From JAHRAW01 sp965249835 (GTDB lineage: Bacteria > Pseudomonadota > Gammaproteobacteria > Arenicellales > Poriferihabitantaceae), in the NCBI GenBank assembly GCA_965249835.1, contig CBDFMY010000004.1, positions 62,001 to 126,000 on the forward strand: DNA of 64,000 bases, read 5' to 3'. Under the pieces are notes generated by a model. That model did no database searches, was not told the origin of the DNA, and saw only the letters and a list, made by a program, of their open reading frames with translations. Each line of letters starts with the position of its first letter. Within the stretch, counting starts at the first letter, position 1. This document shows positions 17,146 through 25,399 of this stretch, piece after piece. The position numbers were made by a program, and so were the translations under genes.

Positions 17146-18527
17146 TATTCATCCCCTCCCCAGAGTATCTCCTCTTGGATGTCATTCATTTCGTTTATTG
17201 ATTTGTCGAAACTAACGACTTCAATGCCCTGTTTTTGACTGATGTCGGCAGATGTCAAGGTCTGACAACGGCTTCTTCTTACATTTCCATCTTGTTTCAC
17301 GAGACTTTCTTCGGCGACATACAATCGTATTTTTTGGTGGTCAAGCAATTCTTCATGTTTATATTTCCGTTTTTTTGCAGTCCGATTCAAGTGAGAATTG
17401 TCTTGCTTCAGCATAATCAAAGTGTTCAATTCTTTGACGATATAATCACTATGCGTAGTAATAAATACTTTCATACCCACATTAACCAGACGCGAAAAAA
17501 GCCGCGCAATACGGCGCTGATTTTCAGGATGTAAGTTTAGCTCCGGCTCGTCGACTATCAGCAAATCTCTTGGTTTGGCCTCATGAGCAAGATAAAAACC
17601 AATATCCAGTAAAGAACGCACTGCACTAGAGCTTTCATCCATTGTTAATTTGATAGATCTATTTTTGTTAGGTCTAAAAAATACCCCGTCATTTTTGACA
17701 ATGTATTTACCACCGATAATATTGGAAAAATCTGTCAATATATCCGGGTGTTTTTGAGCAAGAAAACTCTTATTTTTTTCCATTTTTTCAATTCGACGAG
17801 TGAAATCTACATTTACTGTTACTGGTAATGCATAGTCCGGATAAGCATCAAACAGCAACTTTAATGGGTCTACTTTTTCATCATGTTTCATCTGATCAAG
17901 TAATCGATTTCTGGCAAAATCCAGTTCCTTCCTAAAAATAGTAGCCCCGGTTCTCTCGGTGCTGGAAATGAAAACATTGGGAAGCACCGATGAAAAAATT
18001 AATTCAGCTATTCTTTCTGAAATAATTTTTTTAATTAAGCCTCGAGGAATGTCTGGCTCACCTTCTTGTACCACCGATATATTAAGGTGCTCACATTCCA
18101 AATTTTTAACGATGGAAATGCGGAGTGATTCTCCGATGCGAATATGTTGTTCAAATTTCTTCGGTATAGAGATGTCGTTTTTACCTATCAATATCTCAAA
18201 TGTGGTGTTTGCAAATCTCTCTTCTGACGATGCGAAAATTCTTGGTAGATGTTTCGTATACGATACACATCCTTTTTTTAATATATTTGCATGCTGTTTT
18301 AAATATTTATCTATGCTGACTTTGCTTTCTGATTTTTGAATAAAAGCATCAACCTCATCATTACTAATTGGCACTTTCAGCATCTCTCTCCAATTCCACA
18401 AAAACCCAAATAACGCATATGCGGCATATGTTTTGCCACTGTTATTCTCACCACAGATAATTGTCAAATCGCCCAATTCAAATTCGGCTTGTTTGAGTAC
18501 GCCAAGATTTTTAACTTTGATTTTCAT
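17145..18527 (-). CDS. AAA (ABC/SMC-type) ATPase of a two-gene module
   Basis: A 460-residue ATPase of the AAA_15/AAA_21 type found in many defence systems. Walker A GENNSGKT is at residues 26-33, Walker B LLIVDEPELNLHP near 326 and the H-loop FITTHSDYIV near 356. The classical LSGG signature is degenerate (DESSSAVRSL). No TOPRIM or other nuclease domain is visible, so the catalytic effector is probably the PD-(D/E)xK protein co-translated downstream. It begins MKIK like the AAA-TOPRIM protein at 11956, and both starts share an upstream sequence copied from the mod 3' end with GGAGGTG as ribosome binding site. This is not obviously PARIS, Septu or OLD; I know no name for the pair. Confidence 0.75.
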   Translation of the reverse strand: MKIKVKNLGVLKQAEFELGDLTIICGENNSGKTYAAYALFGFLWNWREMLKVPISNDEVDAFIQKSESKVSIDKYLKQHANILKKGCVSYTKHLPRIFASSEERFANTTFEILIGKNDISIPKKFEQHIRIGESLRISIVKNLECEHLNISVVQEGEPDIPRGLIKKIISERIAELIFSSVLPNVFISSTERTGATIFRKELDFARNRLLDQMKHDEKVDPLKLLFDAYPDYALPVTVNVDFTRRIEKMEKNKSFLAQKHPDILTDFSNIIGGKYIVKNDGVFFRPNKNRSIKLTMDESSSAVRSLLDIGFYLAHEAKPRDLLIVDEPELNLHPENQRRIARLFSRLVNVGMKVFITTHSDYIVKELNTLIMLKQDNSHLNRTAKKRKYKHEELLDHQKIRLYVAEESLVKQDGNVRRSRCQTLTSADISQKQGIEVVSFDKSINEMNDIQEEILWGGDE

Positions 18528-18562
18528 ATGGTCACCTCCAAAATCATCATCGCGTCATTATA
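18525..18562 (-). repeat. Third copy of the mod 3' end, without the rest of mod
   Basis: Read on the minus strand: AATGACGCGATGATGATTTT followed by GGAGGTGACCATATGAAAAT. The true mod end at 11953 reads AATGACACGATGAAAATTGT then GGAGGTGAGAGTATGAAAAT. It still encodes NDAMMILEVTI* against NDTMKIVEVRV*. Only about 35 bases of mod remain, directly in front of the second AAA gene and 22 bases from the livM stop. Confidence 0.7.
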
Positions 18563-18581
18563 AGGTATTGTCGGCGGCGTG

Positions 18582-18685
18582 CATCACCGCCGCACTGCTT
18601 CCGGTAAAATTCCGCCGGGGCTGAAGCGCATTACCAGCAGCAACACCAAGCCCATCAGGAATAATCGCATGTGTTGCGCGCTGTT
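18582..18685 (-). repeat. livM 3' end, parental copy of the 104-bp repeat
   Basis: Matches 15601-15704 with 5 differences. This copy is continuous with full-length livM, so it is the parental one. Confidence 0.9.
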
Positions 18686-19948
18686 CATTAAGTGTATGCG
18701 GATTGCGTTGTTGTCGCCGAGCCAGCCGGTGGCGTTGTCGATCAGCCACAGCCCGATCGGCTCGGCCTCTATCCAAACGAACCACACCAAAAATCCGCCC
18801 AATACCGCGCCGAGATTGTTGCCCGAGCCACCGACGATGACCATGACCCAGATCAGGAAGGTGAAGCGCAATGGGTTGTAGGTGCCGGGGGTGAATTGCC
18901 CGTCCAATGTGGTCAGCATGGCGCCGCCGATGCCGACCACGGCGGAGCCGAGGATGAACACCTGGCGATGGCGTGCGACGATGTCTTTTCCCATGGCGTT
19001 TGCCGACACTTCATTGTCGCGGATCGCTCGCATCATTCTTCCCCAGGGTGAATACAATGCGGTGCTGCTTAGCAACAGGATGATCGCCAGCACGCCGGCG
19101 AACAACCCGGTGTAACATAATTTCACGAACAAACTTGAATAGTCGATCACCAAAATTTGTAACGCCTGGTGTTTTGCATCCAACGACAATGTGGACAACT
19201 CGGCGGCGTTGACTTTTTCCACCAGGGCGATAAACCACTGTGTTTGTTGCAACTCAATTTCATATGGCACCGGGCGCGCCAAGCCGGTAACATTTTTTAC
19301 GCCGCGCGTGAGCCAGTCTTCGTTTTTCAAAACCGCGATGATGATTTCCGAGATGCCGAGCGTGGCGATGGCGAGATAGTCGGAGCGCAAGCCGAGTGCG
19401 ACTCTGCCGACGACCCAGGCCGCGCCGGCGGCGAACACGCCGCCCACCGCCCAGGACAAAATCACCGGCAAGCCGAGCCCGCCGAGGTATCCATACTTGG
19501 CCGGATTGACCGCTTCGATGGCTGCCACCGCCGGGTCGTAGAAGTGGCGCAAGGCGAAGTAGCCGAACACGATGACCGCGGCCATGCTGACCAGTCGCAA
19601 GCGACCTTTGGGCAGGCGGCGGTGCAATAAAACCGCGCCGATGATTGTGGCAACGCCGAGCAACGCGGCGAGGATTAAATTAACCCCGCCGGCGGCCCAG
19701 GCACCCGGCACTGGCGGTTTGGAAACCAACACCGCGGCGAGGCCGCCGAGTGCCGCGAAGCCCATGATGCCGACGTTGAACAGGCCGGCGTAGCCCCACT
19801 GGATATTGACCCCCAATGCCATGATCGCGGAGATCAGGCACAGATTCAGAATCGCCAGCCCCAGCGACCACGATTGCCCGATGCCCACCAGCGCGAGCAG
19901 TGCGGCCATAATCGCGAAGACGACCGCGGTTCGTGCGCGCTGACTCAC
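18584..19948 (-). CDS. livM: Branched-chain amino acid-type ABC permease LivM
   Basis: Inner-membrane permease subunit partnering LivH. The 454-residue protein has about ten hydrophobic segments and the LivM signatures NLCLISAIMALGVNIQWGYA near the N-terminus and RAIRDNEVSANAMGKD before the last transmembrane block (family motif RxIRDxExxAxxxG). A GTG at 19948 overlaps the livH stop as GTGA. The longer frame back to 20068 is anti-sense-like inside livH and is rejected as the start. A central hydrophilic insertion (residues about 265-310) makes it longer than the E. coli protein. The last 33 codons are duplicated at 15601-15704. Confidence 0.9.
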   Translation of the reverse strand: MSQRARTAVVFAIMAALLALVGIGQSWSLGLAILNLCLISAIMALGVNIQWGYAGLFNVGIMGFAALGGLAAVLVSKPPVPGAWAAGGVNLILAALLGVATIIGAVLLHRRLPKGRLRLVSMAAVIVFGYFALRHFYDPAVAAIEAVNPAKYGYLGGLGLPVILSWAVGGVFAAGAAWVVGRVALGLRSDYLAIATLGISEIIIAVLKNEDWLTRGVKNVTGLARPVPYEIELQQTQWFIALVEKVNAAELSTLSLDAKHQALQILVIDYSSLFVKLCYTGLFAGVLAIILLLSSTALYSPWGRMMRAIRDNEVSANAMGKDIVARHRQVFILGSAVVGIGGAMLTTLDGQFTPGTYNPLRFTFLIWVMVIVGGSGNNLGAVLGGFLVWFVWIEAEPIGLWLIDNATGWLGDNNAIRIHLMNSAQHMRLFLMGLVLLLVMRFSPGGILPEAVRR

Positions 19949-20958
19949 AACGCTCTGCCGCGGAATATGCCGGTGGGTCGCACCACCAACACCACCACCA
20001 GGATGACGAACGACACCGCGAACTTGTAGTCGGTGGATAGCAATTGCATCAATCCATCGGGCTCCCATTGCGCGGGCAGCAGGTAGGCGAGAAATTTTTT
20101 GTAGGCGTAGGTAAGCGTCACTTCGGAAAATGCGATGACGAAGCCGCCGATGATCGCGCCCACCGGCGAGCCGATGCCGCCGACTATGGAGGCCGCGAAA
20201 ATCGGCAACAGTAAATGAAAGTAAGTGAACGGTTTGAAACTTTTATCCAGCCCATACAAAGTGCCGGCCACGGTGGCAAATGCGGCGACTAACACCCAGG
20301 TAACCAATACCACGCGGTCGGGGTCTATGCCAGACAACAACGACAAGTCGCGGTTATCCGAAAACGCGCGCATCGCTTTGCCGGTGCGGGTTTTTTGCAA
20401 GAACCAAAACAACGCGGCGACCAACAACACCGCGATGACGATGGTCAGCCCTTGCGACACTTTGATGCTCAAACCTTCGGCGAGTCCGCTCATCTGTTTG
20501 AAGTCGCGCGCATGAATGATGAATCGTTCACCATCGGCAAATTGCTGGTCGTTGGGACCGATGATAAAGCGCACGATGCCGTTGACCATAAACATCACGC
20601 CGACCGAAGCGATGACGAACACCACCGACACACTTTTGATGCGGCGGTAATGTCGATACACGGTTTTGTCGACGATCACACAAAGCACGGCGGTGGCGGC
20701 GATACCAATCGGCAAGCCGAGCAACGCGGTCGGCAATGGCGCGATGCTGATGCCGACCGATTGCAGCCACCAGGTGACGAGGATGACTATCATGGTGCCG
20801 AACGCCATGGTGTCGCCATGCGCGAAGTTGGAGAAGCGCAACACCGCATAAACCAGCGTTACGCCGAGCGCGCCGAGTGCGAGTTGCGAACCATATGACA
20901 ACGCCGGAATCAGCACGAAGTTGGCGAGTAGCACCAGCGCGTTTAATAAATCAAGCAT
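19945..20958 (-). CDS. livH: Branched-chain amino acid-type ABC permease LivH
   Basis: Inner-membrane permease subunit of 337 residues. Family signatures are GVTLVYAVLRFSNFAHGDTM near residue 33 (usually GLxLxYGxxxxxNFAHG), the conserved RAFSDNRDLSLLSGID loop near residue 198, which docks to the ATPase, and IVGGIGSPVGAIIGG near 255. It forms a heterodimer with LivM, encoded directly downstream with a 4-bp overlap. The upstream genes livG and livF belong to the same system but are separated by the 319-bp repeat element at 21003-21321, so livHM may depend on read-through or on a promoter within that element. Confidence 0.93.
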   Translation of the reverse strand: MLDLLNALVLLANFVLIPALSYGSQLALGALGVTLVYAVLRFSNFAHGDTMAFGTMIVILVTWWLQSVGISIAPLPTALLGLPIGIAATAVLCVIVDKTVYRHYRRIKSVSVVFVIASVGVMFMVNGIVRFIIGPNDQQFADGERFIIHARDFKQMSGLAEGLSIKVSQGLTIVIAVLLVAALFWFLQKTRTGKAMRAFSDNRDLSLLSGIDPDRVVLVTWVLVAAFATVAGTLYGLDKSFKPFTYFHLLLPIFAASIVGGIGSPVGAIIGGFVIAFSEVTLTYAYKKFLAYLLPAQWEPDGLMQLLSTDYKFAVSFVILVVVLVVRPTGIFRGRAL

Positions 20959-21002
20959 GGGGGTTCATGGGTTGGGCGTTTGTTTGGTTGCGCGTGTCAT
21001 TG

Positions 21003-21321
21003 TTGTATAGGCTCACTATTTCGCTGTCAGTTTTTTTTTTCGTTTACCATTGGCGTCTCACAAAGGAATCATCGCCTTCCGATTCACCATTGTATCCCAA
21101 CCCGTCATTGCCCGGCCCTTATTATCATTGGCCGGGCAATCCAGTTATTAAACTCAGCGGCGTAGCCGCTATCATTACCGGCGGCAAAGCCGCCGCTATT
21201 GCGCGGCTACGCCGCGTCTGGATTCCCGCCTGCCGGCGAGAATGACGGCCAAGAGGGCGGTGCTAAAACACCACTGGAAAGGAACAAAACAGGGCAGTGA
21301 ATTAGTGAACACATACAATTG
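21003..21321. mobile_element. MITE-like composite element between livF and livH
   Basis: The 319-bp block is bounded by related inverted ends: left TTGTATAGGCTCACTATTTC, right (read inwards) TTGTATGTGTTCACTAATTC, with 19 of the first 24 positions matching. Inside are an R2 module (21031-21125), REP-like hairpins (AGCGGCGTAGCCGCT near 21159 and others to 21215) and the R1 block (21241-21321). It has no coding capacity. It looks like a non-autonomous transposable element or a mosaic of them. Confidence 0.6.
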
Positions 21322-21339
21322 TTCTCTCTCGCACAAGCA

Positions 21340-22044
21340 TCATCCGCCCAAAAAAGATTTGCGTACTTCAGGGTTGGCGAGTAGGGCGGCGCCGGTGTCG
21401 GTGTGGCGGTTTTCGCCGATGACCAACACATACCCGCGGTCGGCGATGCCAAGTGCCTGACGCGCGTTTTGTTCCACCATCAAAATCGCGACACCACTTT
21501 TACGCACTTCCAAAATGCGATCGAACAATTCATCCATCACGATCGGCGACACGCCGGCGGTTGGCTCGTCGAGCATCAACACCGACGGCTCGGTCATCAG
21601 CGCGCGCCCGACCGCGACTTGTTGCCGTTGACCGCCGGACAACTCGCCCGTGGCTTGTCGACGTTTTTGCGCCAGCACGGGAAAAAGTTCGAACACCTGC
21701 TCCATGGTTTCGGTGAAATCATCGTGCCGCAAATACGCGCCCATCTCCAAGTTCTCCTGCACCGTCATGCTCACGAAAACATTGTCGGTCTGCGGCACGA
21801 AGGCCATGCCGCGCGCCACCCGCGCCTGGGGGGTGAGCGCGGTGATGTCGTCGCCGTCCAGCATGACATGCCCTTCGCGCAATTTGAGCATGCCGAGCAT
21901 GGCCTTCATCGCGGTTGATTTGCCGGCGCCGTTGGGCCCGACAATGACCGCGATTTCGCCCTTGTCCACGCCCACCGTGCAGCCCTTGAGAATGTCCGCG
22001 CCGCCGTAGCCGCCGGTCATGTTCTCGCCGCTGAGAAAATTCAT
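21340..22044 (-). CDS. livF: High-affinity branched-chain amino acid-type ABC ATPase LivF
   Basis: A 234-residue ATPase that powers the LivHM permease from the cytoplasmic side. Motifs: Walker A GPNGAGKST near residue 39, Q-loop PQTDNVFVSMTVQENL, signature LSGGQRQQ near 140 and Walker B VLMLDEPTAGVSP near 158. The short length and AGVSP sequence after Walker B are typical of LivF. Its ATG overlaps the end of livG by 4 bp. The gene ends 19 bases from the repeat element that splits the operon. Confidence 0.93.
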   Translation of the reverse strand: MNFLSGENMTGGYGGADILKGCTVGVDKGEIAVIVGPNGAGKSTAMKAMLGMLKLREGHVMLDGDDITALTPQARVARGMAFVPQTDNVFVSMTVQENLEMGAYLRHDDFTETMEQVFELFPVLAQKRRQATGELSGGQRQQVAVGRALMTEPSVLMLDEPTAGVSPIVMDELFDRILEVRKSGVAILMVEQNARQALGIADRGYVLVIGENRHTDTGAALLANPEVRKSFLGG

Positions 22045-22847
22045 GCCGGCTGTTCCGGTGTCGGCGCCGGTTTGTTCTGCGGTTTATTCTTCAGGCCGCG
22101 GCCAAGATAGGCTTCGATGACCTGTTCGTTGGATTTCACCTCGTCGGCGCTGCCTTCGGTCAGCACCGCACCTTCGGCCATTACGATTACCGGGTCGCAC
22201 AGACGCGAGATAAAATCCATGTCGTGTTCGATCATGCAGAAGGTGTAACCGCGTTCCCGGTTGAGGCGGAGAATGGCGTCGCCGATGTCGTTCAGCAAGG
22301 TGCGGTTGACCCCGGCTCCGACTTCATCCAGCAACACCACCTTGGCGTCCACCATCATGGTGCGGCCGAGTTCCAGCAGTTTTTTCTGCCCGCCGGACAG
22401 GTTGCCCGCCAGTTCGTCGGCGACCTGGGACAGTTGCAAAAATTCGATCACCGATTCCGCCTTCTTATAAATCCGCCCTTCCTGCCGAAAGACCCGGCGC
22501 CGCTGTAGCCAGGCGCGGGGCAACTGCTCGCCGGCCTGGGCCGCGGGCACCATCATGAAATTCTCCCGCACCGTCAAACTTGAGAATTCGTGGGCGATCT
22601 GGAAGGTTCTGAGCAGCCCCCGGGCGAATAACTGGTGTGGTTTAAGGCCGGTGATGTCTTCCCCATCGAGATGGATATGGCCAGATGTCGGCGCGTAAAC
22701 CCCGGCGATTACATTAAACAAAGTGGTTTTGCCGGCGCCGTTGGGTCCGATCAAGCCGGTGATCGTCCCCTGCTGTATCTCAAGAGTGGCGTTATCCACG
22801 GCCTTCAAGCCGCCGAAATGCTTATGGATAGAATCAATTTGAATCAT
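22041..22847 (-). CDS. livG: High-affinity branched-chain amino acid-type ABC ATPase LivG
   Basis: A 268-residue ATPase pairing with LivF. Walker A GPNGAGKTT near residue 36, signature LSGGQKK near 152, Walker B VVLLDEVGAGVNRTL near 172 (the family usually has DEPxAGxN, so the Pro-to-Val change is notable), and the C-terminal IEHDMDFISRLCDPVIVM block specific to LivG. The extra proline-rich tail (PQNKPAPTPEQPA) is short. It is the first gene of livGF-HM on the minus strand. No substrate-binding gene sits next to it; the nearest candidate is at 4098-5303. Confidence 0.93.
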   Translation of the reverse strand: MIQIDSIHKHFGGLKAVDNATLEIQQGTITGLIGPNGAGKTTLFNVIAGVYAPTSGHIHLDGEDITGLKPHQLFARGLLRTFQIAHEFSSLTVRENFMMVPAAQAGEQLPRAWLQRRRVFRQEGRIYKKAESVIEFLQLSQVADELAGNLSGGQKKLLELGRTMMVDAKVVLLDEVGAGVNRTLLNDIGDAILRLNRERGYTFCMIEHDMDFISRLCDPVIVMAEGAVLTEGSADEVKSNEQVIEAYLGRGLKNKPQNKPAPTPEQPA

Positions 22848-22903
22848 GGGTTGGTGGTTTCGGCCTGAGGCCGGTTTTTATGGTGGGTTTTATAATAGCG
22901 GAA

Positions 22904-23597
22904 TTATTCCGGTTGTTGCGAATTGAGCGCATTGATTATTTGGTCAGTATCAAGAATTCCATTTGCCATTGCTTTACCATTGTCCAGCATTTTATAAGCT
23001 CGATCAATATTGGGATCAATGCCGAATTCAGACAATAAGCGTTGAGTTTTATTCGCAGATTCAACTAAACGTTTGTAGCGAACCAGAACTTTAATGTCGT
23101 TGTTTGATCGCGCAGCAATCTCTTCTATTTTGGGGCGTAAATGCCAATCTATAGTCTTTTCCATAAGAAGATTTGCTCGAATTGAAGTGGAAAGTCCGCT
23201 ATATTGAACAGCAGTATTCTCATTAAAATGCGAATGGAAATAGATTTAGAACAACAATGCCCAAATTTAACATCTCGGCAAGCATTTCATCTTTAGAGAT
23301 TAAGGGTATTTCAGATTCCTTCACGCCACAGCAAATTTTTTCGATATTTTTACAGTTTAAAAACGGAGTGGGCTTAGTTTCGGGATTATAAATATAGCTT
23401 TCCTTGCAACCAAAAAGCGGGGCTTCTCCGAGTATGATTATTTTAACAGACGTGCATTTCTTAAAATTCTCCCGCCAAAACTTTTCTGTTTTGCTATATG
23501 TATCGACAAGATACTCTACATCATCCTTGAGACATTTTCCTTTTTTCTCATATAACCGCATTAAGGAATCAGTAAATAGAGATTTGGTATTATTCAT
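22904..23597 (-). pseudogene. Frameshifted gene, uracil-DNA-glycosylase-like fold suspected
   Basis: Two open frames (124 residues from 23597, 86 residues ending at 22904) join into one protein of about 230 residues if a single T is removed from the TTTT run near 23234. The first frame then continues ...LFPFAF-NENTAVQYSGLSTS into the second, with natural-looking sequence across the junction. The N-terminal part has KIIILGEAPLFG near residue 51 and YNPETKPTPFL, reminiscent of uracil-DNA-glycosylase-fold proteins (LGEAP loop). I cannot name a family with confidence. It is either an inactivated gene or a one-base assembly error. It lies upstream of livG in the same direction. Confidence 0.6.
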
Positions 23598-24236
23598 TTG
23601 ATTAAAAATTCAGCGATGCTGGTTGCGCGCTTCGCACTGGTCACGTATGGATTGTCGGGTCAAGCCCGATAATGACGAGAAAAGAAAGGTTTGTCATTCT
23701 CGCGAAAGCGGGAATCCAGTAAAATTCTGCGCGAAGTGCACGACCTTCTTGTCTATGTCTTGTCAACGAATTAGTGAACACATACAAAAATATGAGTATA
23801 ACAAATAAACCCCCAACGCTTGTCGGCTATCCGGCGTGACCAGCCCCTCATCAAGCCCGAGGCGCCCACCGGCATAAATTCTACCGAAACCACTTTGGAC
23901 GCTTGCAACGAAAATGGCCCGTCGTGTACGCACGAGACCCCCGTTGCGCTTCGCCGCGTGTGTTTCACTGGATTATCGGGTTAAGCCCTATATGACGAGG
24001 AAAGAACACCGCCCCGCAGGCAATGGTCCGCACTCAGGGGTTGCACAGACGCATATAACGATACTCAAAAACGGCTCCAAATTTGCCGCTTGCAATCAAC
24101 CTGTTACAAAATCTGGTTTAGCCATGTGGCAGGTTCTGGTACTATAACCATCAGACTGGAATTGCTATTTTTCCGTCTCGACAAATTCACTGCTATTTGT
24201 TACTAAGTGCCGATTCGAAATGATCGAGGAAATGAC
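23598..24236. repeat. Repeat-rich intergenic region before ald
   Basis: Contains hairpins such as ATTGTCGGG-TCAAG-CCCGATAAT (near 23651) and CATTCTCGC-GAAA-GCGGGAATC (near 23696), a partial R1 end (23759-23786, TGTCAACGAATTAGTGAACAC then ATACAA) and a related hairpin near 23973. No gene is supported. The ald promoter must lie in the last 150 bases, where I see no clear consensus. Confidence 0.5.
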
Positions 24237-25355
24237 ATGCTAGTAGGTATCCCAAAAGAAATCAAAAACCATGAATATCGGGTTGGTATGACGCCAACCA
24301 GTGTTCGTGAAATTGTCAAACATGGCCATCAGGTCGTGGTTGAAACCAAGGCGGGTGTCGGCATCGGTGGGGCCGATAGCGACTATTCCACTGCGGGTGC
24401 GACCATCCTTGATAGTGCAGCGGAAATTTTTGCCAAAGCGGATATGATTATCAAGGTCAAGGAGCCTCAGGCCGTAGAGCGCGCGATGTTGCGCGAGGGT
24501 CAAATACTCTATGCCTATCTGCATCTGGCGCCAGATCCAGCACAAACCAAAGACCTGGTGGAGAGCGGCGCAACCTGCGTGGCTTATGAAACGGTGACTT
24601 CCGCATATGGCGGCCTGCCCCTGCTGGCGCCGATGTCCAAGGTGGCCGGGCGCATGTCGATTCAAGCCGGCGCCTATTGTCTGGAGCAGCCGCACGGCGG
24701 ATTGGGCATGTTGCTGGGCGGCGTGCCCGGCGTTGATCCGGCCAAAGTGGTTGTTCTGGGTGCTGGCGTGGTCGGCACCCATGCTTGTCATATCGCGGTC
24801 GGCATGGGCGCAGATGTGTGGGTGTTGGATAACAACGCGAATTCAATCGAAAAACATTGGCAGCAGTTTGGGCGTTCAACCAATTCGGTATTTTCGACCG
24901 TCGATGCGCTCGAGCAACATGTGTTAAGCGCCGATCTGGTCATCGGCGGCGTGCTGATCCCCGGCGCCGAGGCGCCGAAGTTGGTGAGCGCCGAGATGGT
25001 TGCCAGCATGAAGCCCGGCTCGGTCATCGTCGATGTCGCCATCGACCAGGGCGGCTGCTGCAAGACCTCGCACGCCACCACCCATGCCGACCCAACCTAT
25101 GTTGTGGATGATGTCGTACACTATTGCGTTGCCAACATGCCGGGCGGCGTGCCGCGCACCTCCACATATGCGCTCAACAATGTCACCCTGCCGTTCGCGA
25201 TTGCATTGGCAAACAAAGGCGCAAAACAGGCGATGCTGGACGACCTTCATTTGCGTAACGGCTTGAACGTGTATGCGGGCAAGGTTACGCACCGGGAGGT
25301 GGCAGAGGATTTGGGCTATGAATTTGTGGATGCGGAAACGGCGTTGCAGCAATAG
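24237..25355 (+). CDS. ald: Alanine dehydrogenase
   Basis: NAD-dependent interconversion of L-alanine with pyruvate and ammonia; cytoplasmic. The 372-residue length equals the family norm. Blocks seen: MLVGIPKEIKNHEYRVGMTP at the N-terminus with the substrate-binding Arg/Lys residues, KVKEPQ near 73, the NAD-binding VVLGAGVVGTHA near 171, and DVAIDQGGCCKTSHATTHADP near 270 containing the catalytic Asp. The ATG at 24237 has GAGGAA upstream; an earlier frame opening at 24207 is rejected. With xsc and pta downstream it fits taurine breakdown, in which taurine:pyruvate aminotransferase makes alanine and Ald regenerates pyruvate and releases ammonia. No aminotransferase gene is visible here. Confidence 0.95.
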   Translation: MLVGIPKEIKNHEYRVGMTPTSVREIVKHGHQVVVETKAGVGIGGADSDYSTAGATILDSAAEIFAKADMIIKVKEPQAVERAMLREGQILYAYLHLAPDPAQTKDLVESGATCVAYETVTSAYGGLPLLAPMSKVAGRMSIQAGAYCLEQPHGGLGMLLGGVPGVDPAKVVVLGAGVVGTHACHIAVGMGADVWVLDNNANSIEKHWQQFGRSTNSVFSTVDALEQHVLSADLVIGGVLIPGAEAPKLVSAEMVASMKPGSVIVDVAIDQGGCCKTSHATTHADPTYVVDDVVHYCVANMPGGVPRTSTYALNNVTLPFAIALANKGAKQAMLDDLHLRNGLNVYAGKVTHREVAEDLGYEFVDAETALQQ

Positions 25356-25399
25356 TTTTGCCGCTGCGAAAATTAAATATTTTGAATCAGGAGCAGAAA

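Noticed and set aside
17145..18527. PARIS-type AriA
   Set aside because: The partner protein has an ExK-type core and no TOPRIM/DUF4435 features, so AriB is absent.
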